DNA of 6,125 nucleotides from Candidatus Sordicultor aquaticus (GTDB lineage Bacteria; Atribacterota; Atribacteria; Atribacterales; Caldatribacteriaceae). The stretch's first letter is position 1, and each line of letters starts with the position of its first letter. A program made the translations under genes and the position numbers. The notes below the pieces were generated by a model. That model saw only the letters and a list, made by a program, of their open reading frames with translations, was not told where the DNA came from and did not search any database. The DNA is taken from NCBI GenBank assembly GCA_018056825.1, contig JAGPEW010000050.1:1-6125 (forward strand). Reading direction: 5' to 3'. Of this stretch, positions 1 to 5,555 are shown piece by piece.

Positions 1-939
1 GGTATGGAGTACTTCCAGCAATCGTTCAGCTGATGCCTCAGCTCTGGGCACCATTATGAACATACTCATAGCCAGCGTGATTGATATCATTATCTCCATT
101 ACATAGGTTAAAAAGGCGGTTAGATTTCCTATAGGCATAGCGCCACTGTCTATTCTATGGCCCCCAAACCACATTATGGCAATAGTGGACATATTCATGA
201 TAATTATGAGTGATGGTATAGCAAATGCTATAATTCGATTCACTCTCAGTGTGGTAGTAGTAAGGTCACGGTTAGCCTCATCAAAACGTCTAACTTCATA
301 ATCATTCCTCACAAATGCCCTTATAACTCTGACCCCCATCAATTTTTCGCGCATAATCTGATTCACCCGGTCTATTTTGACTTGAATAGAGCGGAATAAT
401 GGCGTGGCTTTTGATAAAAGAATCCATACCACTACAGCCATAATAGGTACTATAATAATTATAGAAGAAGATAGCACCACATCTTGGCGCAGAGCCATTA
501 TAATGCCACCTATACACATAATAGGAGCCATAACCATAATATTTAAACCCAGAAGTACCAGCATCTGTATCTGGTGCACGTCATTGGTGTTGCGGGTGAT
601 TAGCGATGGCGTACCGAATTTATCGAGGTCGGCCTGGGAAAAACTCTCTACTTTATAAAATATAGCTCTCCTCATATCTCGCCCGAAACTCATAGATATC
701 TTAGAGCTAAAATACGAGGAAGCTATGGCACAGGCTGCCAGAAGCAACGTTACAACCAGCATAAAACTACCAGTCTTTAAAATATATCTGATATCACCTT
801 TAGCTACCCCATTATTGATAATGTCGGCATTCAGATTGGGTAAATAAAGGTTAGACATAACCTGCAATAACAATAATACTACAGTGAGAGTAACCTGCTT
901 CCAGTAAGGTTTTAAGAATTTTACCAGTAAATCTTTCAT
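1..939 (-). CDS. ABC exporter half-transporter, N-terminal transmembrane part (runs off left edge)
   Basis: This reading frame is open for 313 codons from ATG at 939 to the left edge, with no stop. It is the membrane domain of a type IV (exporter-type) ABC half-transporter. Visible landmarks are the start MKDLLVKFLKPYW, a first membrane helix at about residues 14-33, an extracellular segment NADIINNGVAKGD, further hydrophobic helices, the intracellular signature GVRVIRAFVRNDYEVRRFDE at about 202-221, and the end PRAEASAERLLEVL, which in this family leads into the nucleotide-binding domain. Walker and signature motifs would lie beyond the edge, so ATPase activity is inferred. A GAAAGGG Shine-Dalgarno lies about 10 bases upstream of the ATG. 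The gene begins 22 bases after the MarR regulator, so both are probably one operon. Family members paired with MarR genes usually export drugs or toxic compounds, often as heterodimers with a second half-transporter encoded next; the substrate here is unknown. Family call firm, substrate not. Confidence 0.93.
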   Translation of the reverse strand, partial: MKDLLVKFLKPYWKQVTLTVVLLLLQVMSNLYLPNLNADIINNGVAKGDIRYILKTGSFMLVVTLLLAACAIASSYFSSKISMSFGRDMRRAIFYKVESFSQADLDKFGTPSLITRNTNDVHQIQMLVLLGLNIMVMAPIMCIGGIIMALRQDVVLSSSIIIIVPIMAVVVWILLSKATPLFRSIQVKIDRVNQIMREKLMGVRVIRAFVRNDYEVRRFDEANRDLTTTTLRVNRIIAFAIPSLIIIMNMSTIAIMWFGGHRIDSGAMPIGNLTAFLTYVMEIMISITLAMSMFIMVPRAEASAERLLEVLHT

Positions 940-961
940 ATAAATGCATTCCCTTTCATTC

Positions 962-1441
962 TTAGAGTTTACGTTCTATATTAGAGTTTATAATATCCAA
1001 CGAACGTATGAGATTACATTGCTCATCATGGCTTAGGTTCTCTAAGCTGGTATTTATAATCTCGGATAAAATACCGTTTAACACGTTTAATATATCTATA
1101 CCGGCATTAGTTAGGTAAGTGTGGCTCAAGCGCTGGTCACGCTCATCCTCTTTGCGTATTACCAGCCCTGCTTTTTCTAATTTTTGAAGCATAAGAGTTA
1201 CAGTAGGGGGCGCTACGTGCATTTTTTCGGCCAGATCCCGCTGGCTAATCCCTGGATTTTGGTTGATAAACCACAAACACACGGCTTGCCCGGGATAAAT
1301 GCCTTTTTCAGAGGTTAGCTTGAATAAAAGCTGACTATGAAAGCGCATAAATTTAAAAAGAGACTGAAACACCTGAAGGGAAATGGAATCTATTCCTTCT
1401 AAGTTTAGAAAGATTGTGTCGTCCGACTCTTCAGTAAGCAA
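962..1441 (-). CDS. MarR-family winged-helix transcriptional regulator
   Basis: This encodes a 159-residue dimeric DNA-binding regulator of usual MarR length. The winged helix-turn-helix spans about residues 55-112: ISQRDLAEKMHV forms the first helices, APPTVTLMLQKLEKAG (77-92) is the recognition helix, and DERDQR (99-104) begins the wing with the D-x-R-D-x-R pattern typical of the family. Flanking N- and C-terminal helices (about 18-42 and 113-158) would form the dimer interface. The start is TTG at 1441, because an in-frame TGA immediately precedes it and AGGAGG lies 9 bases upstream; the next in-frame ATG (residue 32) would cut off the first dimer helix. It leads an operon with the exporter gene and probably represses its own promoter through the palindromes at 1490-1525. 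Cysteines at 55 and 142 are present, but nothing shows they sense oxidants. The effector is unknown, although the exporter context suggests a toxic small molecule. Confidence 0.93.
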   Translation of the reverse strand: MLTEESDDTIFLNLEGIDSISLQVFQSLFKFMRFHSQLLFKLTSEKGIYPGQAVCLWFINQNPGISQRDLAEKMHVAPPTVTLMLQKLEKAGLVIRKEDERDQRLSHTYLTNAGIDILNVLNGILSEIINTSLENLSHDEQCNLIRSLDIINSNIERKL

Positions 1442-1450
1442 TCAATCAAA

Positions 1451-1456
1451 CCTCCT
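1451..1456 (-). promoter_or_regulatory. Ribosome binding site of the MarR gene
   Basis: A full AGGAGG reads on the minus strand and is separated by 9 bases from TTG at 1441. It decides the non-ATG start, because the codon just before that TTG is an in-frame stop. Confidence 0.85.
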
Positions 1457-1489
1457 CTCCATAAATAAACTACTTAACTAACTAAAGGT

Positions 1490-1506
1490 TAGCAAGCAAA
1501 TTGATA
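1490..1506. promoter_or_regulatory. Probable MarR operator, promoter-distal copy
   Basis: This is an interrupted palindrome TAGCAA-GCAAA-TTGATA: two 6-base half-sites around a 5-base centre, with 5 of 6 positions symmetric. It repeats the architecture of the better palindrome at 1509-1525, two bases away. It lies in the transcribed leader of the MarR-exporter operon. Binding by the adjacent MarR protein is an inference from position, size and symmetry. Confidence 0.6.
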
Positions 1507-1508
1507 GC

Positions 1509-1525
1509 TAGCAAACAGATTGCTA
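1509..1525. promoter_or_regulatory. Probable MarR operator overlapping the -10 and start site
   Basis: This is a perfect interrupted palindrome TAGCAA-ACAGA-TTGCTA, with 6-base arms and a 5-base centre. The 17-bp size fits a MarR dimer. It overlaps the first base of the -10 element and covers the predicted transcription start near 1518, so bound protein would block RNA polymerase. Together with the copy at 1490-1506 it forms a tandem site with centres 19 bases apart. The binding protein is inferred to be the MarR regulator encoded directly downstream. Confidence 0.68.
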
Positions 1526-1552
1526 TTATACTACTCATTTTGCCATTGTCAA
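1525..1552 (-). promoter_or_regulatory. Sigma-A-type promoter of the marR-exporter operon
   Basis: On the minus strand a perfect TTGACA (1547-1552) and a perfect TATAAT (1525-1530) are separated by 16 bases. Transcription would begin near 1518, giving a leader of about 77 bases before the MarR start codon. A short alternating GCGCGCGC run (1555-1562) lies just upstream of the -35. The two palindromes at 1490-1525 sit on and just after the start site, consistent with repression. Confidence 0.85.
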
Positions 1553-1633
1553 TTGCGCGCGCTAGGAGGCTGTTTGAAAAATACCATTATTTACAATGTA
1601 AAGGAATTTTTAAGCCTTTAAGCAAACTATGAG

Positions 1634-1667
1634 AGGGAATATTCTCCCTTATAACCCTGACATAGGG
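1634..1667. repeat. Cluster of AGGGA/TCCCT dyads
   Basis: AGGGA (1634-1638) can pair with TCCCT (1645-1649), and the adjacent CCCT (1655-1658) with AGGG (1664-1667). The central GAATATTC (1637-1644) is itself a perfect palindrome. The arms could also pair in alternative combinations. The stems are short and no T-tract follows, so no function is assigned. Confidence 0.35.
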
Positions 1668-1805
1668 AAAAAGCTCCTATCGCTCCCCCAAAAAACAAGA
1701 AACAAAAGGCAAAAGCACAAAGATGACAAAACATTAAGGAAAAAGTATTCCCTATTATATAGCGACCTCCTATTTTTTAAGTTCCAATACAATTTACTTT
1801 AAAGT

Positions 1806-1821
1806 TTTAGCAGTTTAGCAG
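1806..1821 (+). repeat. Two tandem 8-bp direct repeats upstream of the ZIP -10
   Basis: TTTAGCAG occurs twice back to back (1806-1813, 1814-1821), followed by a looser third copy GTTTTGCGG (1822-1830). The repeats cover the position where the -35 of the ZIP promoter should be, and that -35 is poor. They could be a regulator binding site, but the spacing differs from the palindromes in front of the MarR gene. Confidence 0.45.
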
Positions 1822-1835
1822 GTTTTGCGGAACAC

Positions 1836-1841
1836 TATAAT
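1836..1841 (+). promoter_or_regulatory. Probable -10 element of the ZIP transporter promoter
   Basis: A perfect TATAAT lies 78 bases before the preferred GTG start of the metal transporter; transcription would begin near 1848. No good -35 is present at 16-18 bases upstream (TTTAGC and GTTTAG are the candidates), so the promoter is either weak or activator-dependent. Confidence 0.5.
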
Positions 1842-1919
1842 AAGTCAATGGCATTTTCCAAATGAGCTTGCCATCTTCAAAAAATTAAGAGAAAATAAAA
1901 AATAAAAAGGGTGGTGTCT

Positions 1920-2669
1920 GTGAGTCCTGTTATTTTAGGAACTTTAGCGAGTACTTTAGCGGGGTTAGCTACCGGTATTGGGGGATTGCCAATTCTTTTT
2001 GGGAAAGGGCAAAAAATTTCTCACCAATTTAAGGATGAGCTATTAGGGGTGGCGGCAGGGATAATGCTTGCCGCTACTGCTTTTAGTCTCTTAGTCCCGG
2101 CAATAGAAATGGGAGGAGCCTGGATAGCTGCACTGGGAATAGCCATAGGAGGGATACTACTCGATGTTTTTGACAAAATAATACCTCATGAACACTTTGA
2201 AAGAGGAAGAGAAGGATTGGAATCAGACCTCCGGCGAATTTGGTTATTCGTCCTGGCCATAACTTTGCACAATTTTCCAGAAGGCTTAGCGGTGGGAGTG
2301 AGCTTTGGTAGTGGAAATGTATCTAATGGAGTTACAGTAGCTCTGGCTATTGGTCTACAAAATATCCCTGAGGGACTAGCAGTAGCTGTCTCCCTCTTAG
2401 GAGTGGGATATAATCATCGCCAAGCTTTTACTTATGCTTTGCTTACCGGATTAGTAGAACCTATTGGGGGATTTTTAGGAATTTCTCTTGTTACCATTAT
2501 GCACTCTTTTCTTCCTTTGGGGATGGCTCTTGCTGCAGGGGCAATGCTTTTTGTAATCAGTGACGAGATAATACCTGAAACTCACCATTCTTCTCATGCT
2601 CGCTCTTCTACTTATGCCCTTCTTACAGGATTTATAATAATGATGATTCTAGATACTATTTTAGGATAA
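1920..2669 (+). CDS. ZIP-family divalent metal transporter (GufA-like)
   Basis: This is an integral membrane protein of the ZIP family, expected to carry zinc and related divalent metals (iron, manganese) into the cytoplasm. The preferred start is GTG at 1920 (249 residues), because AAGGG at 1907-1911 lies 8 bases upstream; GTG codons at 1911 and 1914 fall inside that ribosome site. Eight hydrophobic segments can be drawn. The metal-site motifs are HNFPEG at 117-122 and QNIPEG at 147-152, on two adjacent helices, with a further acidic residue at E180 (LVEPIG). A charged, histidine-containing cytoplasmic loop lies at about 82-106 (DVFDKIIPHEH), and a second histidine cluster, THHSSH, at 221-226 precedes the last helix. 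Length and motifs fit the bacterial GufA-like branch. Neighbours do not reveal the metal or regulator, and no metal-sensor operator was recognised. Family assignment is secure; substrate is inferred. Confidence 0.93.
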   Translation: MSPVILGTLASTLAGLATGIGGLPILFGKGQKISHQFKDELLGVAAGIMLAATAFSLLVPAIEMGGAWIAALGIAIGGILLDVFDKIIPHEHFERGREGLESDLRRIWLFVLAITLHNFPEGLAVGVSFGSGNVSNGVTVALAIGLQNIPEGLAVAVSLLGVGYNHRQAFTYALLTGLVEPIGGFLGISLVTIMHSFLPLGMALAAGAMLFVISDEIIPETHHSSHARSSTYALLTGFIIMMILDTILG

Positions 2670-2695
2670 ATTTCTAGTTAAATCTCCAAATATTA

Positions 2696-2722
2696 TAAAG
2701 TTTTAAGTAAATTTGCCGATTA
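2696..2722 (+). promoter_or_regulatory. Sigma-28 (SigD/FliA) promoter of the chemoreceptor gene
   Basis: TAAAGTTT (2696-2703), 11 bases, then GCCGATTA (2715-2722). The known flagellar sigma-28 consensus is TAAAGTTT-N11-GCCGATAA, so the -35 matches 8 of 8, the spacing is exact and the -10 matches 7 of 8. The predicted start near 2729 gives a leader of about 36 bases before the TTG start. Chemoreceptor genes are classic members of this regulon. Confidence 0.85.
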
Positions 2723-2751
2723 ACTAATATAGAAATTATATAAATAAGATT

Positions 2752-2758
2752 GGGAGGG
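2752..2758 (+). promoter_or_regulatory. Ribosome binding site of the chemoreceptor gene
   Basis: GGGAGGG lies 6 bases before TTG at 2765. A more upstream in-frame TTG at 2750 overlaps this site and cannot be served by it, so translation is placed at 2765. Confidence 0.85.
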
Positions 2759-2764
2759 ATAAAG

Positions 2765-5362
2765 TTGAAAATCCGAACCAGAATTCCTTTGGGATTCATT
2801 GTCCTAGCACTGCTAGCAGCAGTAGTAGGTGGCTTCGCTATTTATGCTTTTCGAGAAATAGGCACTTCGCTAGAGGAAGTAAGAAATAATACTCCCCTAC
2901 TCTTAGCCACTTCCAGGATTAAAGATCTTCTTTCGGAGAAAGATTCTCTGGTGTCTTCCTATCTTTTAGAGGAAGACATCGAGAGTCTTGAGCAAATGGA
3001 AAGCGAGTTTGCTCAGTTGAACAAGCGGGTTATAACCTATCTCGAAGCCCTGAGACTAGGAACAGAATCAGAGGAATTTAAAGCATCTTCTTACTATTCT
3101 ATCTGGGAAGAAGAATTTCCTTATCCTCTAAATCCGGTAGAAGAGGATACCCCTTTTTATCGAAGCTTACAGGCGTTAAAAACCTCTGAAATGGTACACC
3201 GAACCAGCATCGATTCACTAAAAGATTGGTGGCTTAAGCTGGTCACCATCCAAAAAGATAGAAACGAAAATGCTTTAGCTATGGACGAACCAGCTCAAAT
3301 AGTGGTTAACTTTATCCAGTCAGTAGCACACGCAGTAGAAAAATTCACTCAGCCGGTAGAGGAAATCGATTTTCTTATTTCTCGCTGGTTAGCCACTGGT
3401 GACCCTGAAGGAAAAACAGCTACTGCTATTAACTCTTATTTCGATTCCTTCTCCAAAGACATTGACACTTCTTCTATGATTTCTGACCAAACCAAAAAAG
3501 ATATAAAAGATAAATTGGTTCTTTATCGTCAAAGTTGGGAGAAACTACAAAACAACTCCCCCATTGCCACTCCTGAAGAGCGAGACAATTTATATATGGA
3601 ATGCCGTCGTTCTTATAGTTCTCTTTTAAGAACTTTAGAAGACTTGAGAATGGATGAATGGTTAGATAAATTAAACATTATTAACCAGGAGAGAAAAAAT
3701 TATCTTTTACTATCCGATCCAGAAGCAAAAGAATCCTCTCGCAAAACAGTAGAAACAAATATGCAACAAATGAAGAAGTTTATGGAAGAGGACTTCTTAA
3801 AAACTTATGGGTCAGTTACTGCTGAAGCAGTAATTAACGATCGCTGGAGACCTTTTGTCAGACTGTGGAATGAAATAGTCAGGTTGGATACACAACTGGC
3901 AGTTACCGATAGTCAGACCAAGAAAGCCATCGCCGATGTAAGGGAAGCCGGGCAACAAGTTTTAGCGGCAATGAATGATATGAACCAAGAAGTACTTAAC
4001 CAATTTGATGCTACTGTTACCCGGGTGGACGAGCTTCAAAATCAATTATCTCAGCTCCTCTACTTAGTAGTAGGTATTATAGTAATCATAGCCATTATTT
4101 TAGGGATAGTTATCTCCAGAGGTATTGTCATTCCTATAAATCGCAGCGTTTCTTTCGCTCAAGTTTTAGAAAAGGGAGACCTAACTCAGGAAATTCCCCT
4201 CCGTCGCCGAGATGAGTTAGGAACTCTCTTTAACTCTCTCAACCAGGCCTCTCGGTCTTTACGAGCCTTTCTAAAAGAAGTAGCCGAAGGAGCAGAAAAA
4301 ATTATATCCTCTATGGAAGACCTGCAGCACGCCTCTCGAGAAATTGCCCAAACCGGAAATCAAATTGGTCAAACCATTTCTCAGGTAGCCCGAGGGTCAG
4401 AGGAACAAAGTCAGAATTTGACCGAAGTTTCCCAAAATATGGAAGACCTGGTAAACCTGGTGAAGGGGATGGCCGAACAGTTGAAAAAGCAATCAGACAA
4501 AGCTTCTAATACCTTAGAAGCAGTAGATCAGGTTATGGAAAGTATCCAGCTCACTGGAGGTAACTTAGAAAAAGTTCAGGAATCTGCTACTCAGGCTTTT
4601 AATCTTTCTGAAGAGGGACAAAAAACTCTAAAAGAAGTGGTAGAAGCTATGGAAAGCATAAGTTATTCCGTCCTTTCAGTAGGAGAGATAGTAAAAACTT
4701 TAGGTCAGAGTTCTCGAGAAATTGGAAGTATCACCGACCTTATAACCGGCATTGCTGATGAAACTAATCTCTTAGCCCTAAATGCGGCGATTGAAGCTGC
4801 TCGAGCAGGAGAAGCAGGACGAGGGTTTGCTGTGGTAGCTGATGAAGTAAGAAAATTAGCTGAAGAATCAGCTCATGCTGCTCAGCGTATTGCTGGTTTA
4901 ATTGGAGATATTCAAAAAGAAGCCAATAAAGCAGTAAGCTCTATGGAGGAAAGTACCAAAAGAGTGGAGAGTGGAACTAAATCAGTAGATAGAGCTCGAC
5001 AAGCTTTTCAGGATATTTACCAAGCTAACCAGGTAGTAACTGAAGAAACCAACTCTATTTCTTCTTCTTTCCTCCGGGTAGAAGAGATATCTCAAAAAAT
5101 CGCCCAGTTGGTTCGAGAAATGTCAGAGATATCTCATCAGAATGAAATACAAACTCAAGAAGTGGTAGGAAAAGCTGAAGAAGTGTTTACGAGACTTAGT
5201 AACGTTGCTTCCATTTCTGAAGAAAATGCAGCGGCAGCCGAGGAGGTAGCTGCCTCAGCTGAGGAGCAGAGCGCTGCTTTACAAGAGATGGACAAAGAAA
5301 TTCAGGAAACTATGGATATGGGAAGAGCCTTACGAGAAGACCTCAAGCATTTTACAATTTAA
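2765..5362 (+). CDS. Methyl-accepting chemotaxis protein (transmembrane chemoreceptor) with a large sensor region
   Basis: This is an 865-residue receptor that senses a ligand outside the membrane and controls CheA through CheW. Domains in order are: membrane helix 1 (about 7-29), extracytoplasmic sensor region (about 30-430), membrane helix 2 (about 431-452), HAMP linker (about 453-505, with DELG at 483-486), and a long coiled-coil signalling domain. The conserved hairpin tip runs from D665 to about E700, including ETNLLALNAAIEAARAGEAG and GRGFAVVADEV. Two methylation-type sites fit the A-A-x-x-E-E-x-x-A-A pattern, at E826/E827 and E833/E834, one heptad apart. No CheR-docking pentapeptide ends the protein (terminus LKHFTI). 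The sensor region is about twice the size of a single four-helix module and looks wholly helical; the ligand is unknown. Start TTG follows a GGGAGGG site. A sigma-28-type promoter precedes it and hairpins follow, so it is probably monocistronic. No che genes are nearby. Confidence 0.96.
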   Translation: MKIRTRIPLGFIVLALLAAVVGGFAIYAFREIGTSLEEVRNNTPLLLATSRIKDLLSEKDSLVSSYLLEEDIESLEQMESEFAQLNKRVITYLEALRLGTESEEFKASSYYSIWEEEFPYPLNPVEEDTPFYRSLQALKTSEMVHRTSIDSLKDWWLKLVTIQKDRNENALAMDEPAQIVVNFIQSVAHAVEKFTQPVEEIDFLISRWLATGDPEGKTATAINSYFDSFSKDIDTSSMISDQTKKDIKDKLVLYRQSWEKLQNNSPIATPEERDNLYMECRRSYSSLLRTLEDLRMDEWLDKLNIINQERKNYLLLSDPEAKESSRKTVETNMQQMKKFMEEDFLKTYGSVTAEAVINDRWRPFVRLWNEIVRLDTQLAVTDSQTKKAIADVREAGQQVLAAMNDMNQEVLNQFDATVTRVDELQNQLSQLLYLVVGIIVIIAIILGIVISRGIVIPINRSVSFAQVLEKGDLTQEIPLRRRDELGTLFNSLNQASRSLRAFLKEVAEGAEKIISSMEDLQHASREIAQTGNQIGQTISQVARGSEEQSQNLTEVSQNMEDLVNLVKGMAEQLKKQSDKASNTLEAVDQVMESIQLTGGNLEKVQESATQAFNLSEEGQKTLKEVVEAMESISYSVLSVGEIVKTLGQSSREIGSITDLITGIADETNLLALNAAIEAARAGEAGRGFAVVADEVRKLAEESAHAAQRIAGLIGDIQKEANKAVSSMEESTKRVESGTKSVDRARQAFQDIYQANQVVTEETNSISSSFLRVEEISQKIAQLVREMSEISHQNEIQTQEVVGKAEEVFTRLSNVASISEENAAAAEEVAASAEEQSAALQEMDKEIQETMDMGRALREDLKHFTI

Positions 5363-5376
5363 GAGAACGTTCATAA

Positions 5377-5420
5377 ATGGTATAAAAAGAATTTTTTAAA
5401 CAAATTTTTGGTTATACCAT
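5377..5420 (+). repeat. Stem-loop 3' of the chemoreceptor gene
   Basis: ATGGTATAA (5377-5385) is perfectly complementary to TTATACCAT (5412-5420). A further AT-rich stem (around AAAGAATTT and AAATTTTT) can form inside it after a small mismatch. It lies 14 bases after the stop codon and lacks a following T-tract, so it is more likely to stabilise the 3' end or to pause polymerase than to terminate alone. Confidence 0.6.
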
Positions 5421-5424
5421 ATTG

Positions 5425-5495
5425 ACAACTTATATAGCAGGTAATGTAGTGTCTAAGTGTGCATTACCTGCTATATAATCTTTAGTTGTTTTTTT
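5425..5495 (+). terminator. Probable intrinsic terminator after the chemoreceptor gene
   Basis: A perfect 17-bp stem is formed by 5430-5446 and 5462-5478 (core GCAGGTAATG with CATTACCTGC) around a 15-base loop. An outer stem ACAAC (5425-5429) with GTTGT (5485-5489) can extend it, bringing the T-tract (5489-5495) directly to its base. On the other strand no T-tract follows, so termination is for plus-strand transcripts. The stem is longer and less GC-rich than a typical terminator. Confidence 0.7.
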
Positions 5496-5540
5496 CGCCC
5501 GTCTGAACAAAGTAAAAATTAATCTCAATTCACCATTACT

Positions 5541-5545
5541 GGAGG
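5541..5545 (+). promoter_or_regulatory. Ribosome binding site of the membrane sensor gene
   Basis: GGAGG lies 10 bases before TTG at 5556 and supports this start. The nearby ATG at 5563 is out of frame. No convincing promoter was found between the terminator (ends 5495) and this site. Confidence 0.7.
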
Positions 5546-5555
5546 CTATCACGTT

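Larger units (their letters stand above)
1573..1862. repeat. Imperfect inverted repeat pair bounding most of the intergenic region
   Basis: TTTGAAAAATACCATT at 1573-1588 is repeated in inverted orientation as AATGGCATTTTCCAAA at 1847-1862, matching at 14 of 16 positions. The pair brackets about 258 bases without a gene. The layout could be a remnant of a small non-autonomous element, since the left side, GGCTGTTTGAAAA, has the look of an insertion-sequence end. No transposase, clean target duplication or second copy is visible, so chance similarity in AT-rich DNA remains possible. Confidence 0.3.
1561..1910. other. Intergenic stretch without a convincing gene
   Basis: This lies between the minus-strand MarR operon and the plus-strand ZIP gene. 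No frame has a credible gene with a ribosome site. It contains an inverted repeat pair (1573-1588 with 1847-1862), small AGGGA/TCCCT dyads around 1634-1667, two tandem TTTAGCAG units (1806-1821) and a TATAAT at 1836-1841. The strand is very A-rich between about 1686 and 1745. No tRNA, known riboswitch or intact insertion sequence was recognised. Confidence 0.6.

Noticed and set aside
302..517. 71-codon open frame on the minus strand
   Set aside because: It lies wholly inside the exporter gene in another frame, has no ribosome site, and its translation resembles no family.
404..658. 84-codon open frame on the plus strand
   Set aside because: It is antisense to the exporter gene, whose 313-codon frame and family motifs are clear.
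1627..1734. 35-codon minus-strand frame starting ATG with a hydrophobic, cysteine-containing peptide (MFCHLCAFAFCFLFF...)
   Set aside because: The hydrophobicity comes from an A-rich plus strand giving TTT codons. There is no Shine-Dalgarno at a proper distance and no recognised family; a peptide cannot be excluded but is not supported.
1747..1772. AGGAGG on the minus strand near 1766 as a start signal
   Set aside because: No ATG, GTG or TTG lies at 5-12 bases downstream on that strand.
2675..2726. Inverted arms TAGTTAAATC and GATTAACTA around the sigma-28 promoter
   Set aside because: The match needs a bulge, the loop is over 30 bases of AT-rich DNA, and the right arm overlaps the -10; it is probably chance.
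2750..2764. Upstream TTG at 2750 as the chemoreceptor start
   Set aside because: It overlaps the only good Shine-Dalgarno (2752-2758); TTG at 2765 has proper spacing and gives a typical short basic N-terminus before the first membrane helix.
5365..5372. Palindrome GAACGTTC as a possible LexA box
   Set aside because: The Bacillota LexA site needs GAAC-N4-GTTC; here the arms abut with no spacer, and the site lies after a stop codon rather than at a promoter.
5422..5450. TTGACA as the -35 of a promoter for the downstream membrane sensor
   Set aside because: No acceptable -10 occurs 16-18 bases downstream; the nearest TAATGT is at 14 bases, and any transcript would run straight into the terminator hairpin.
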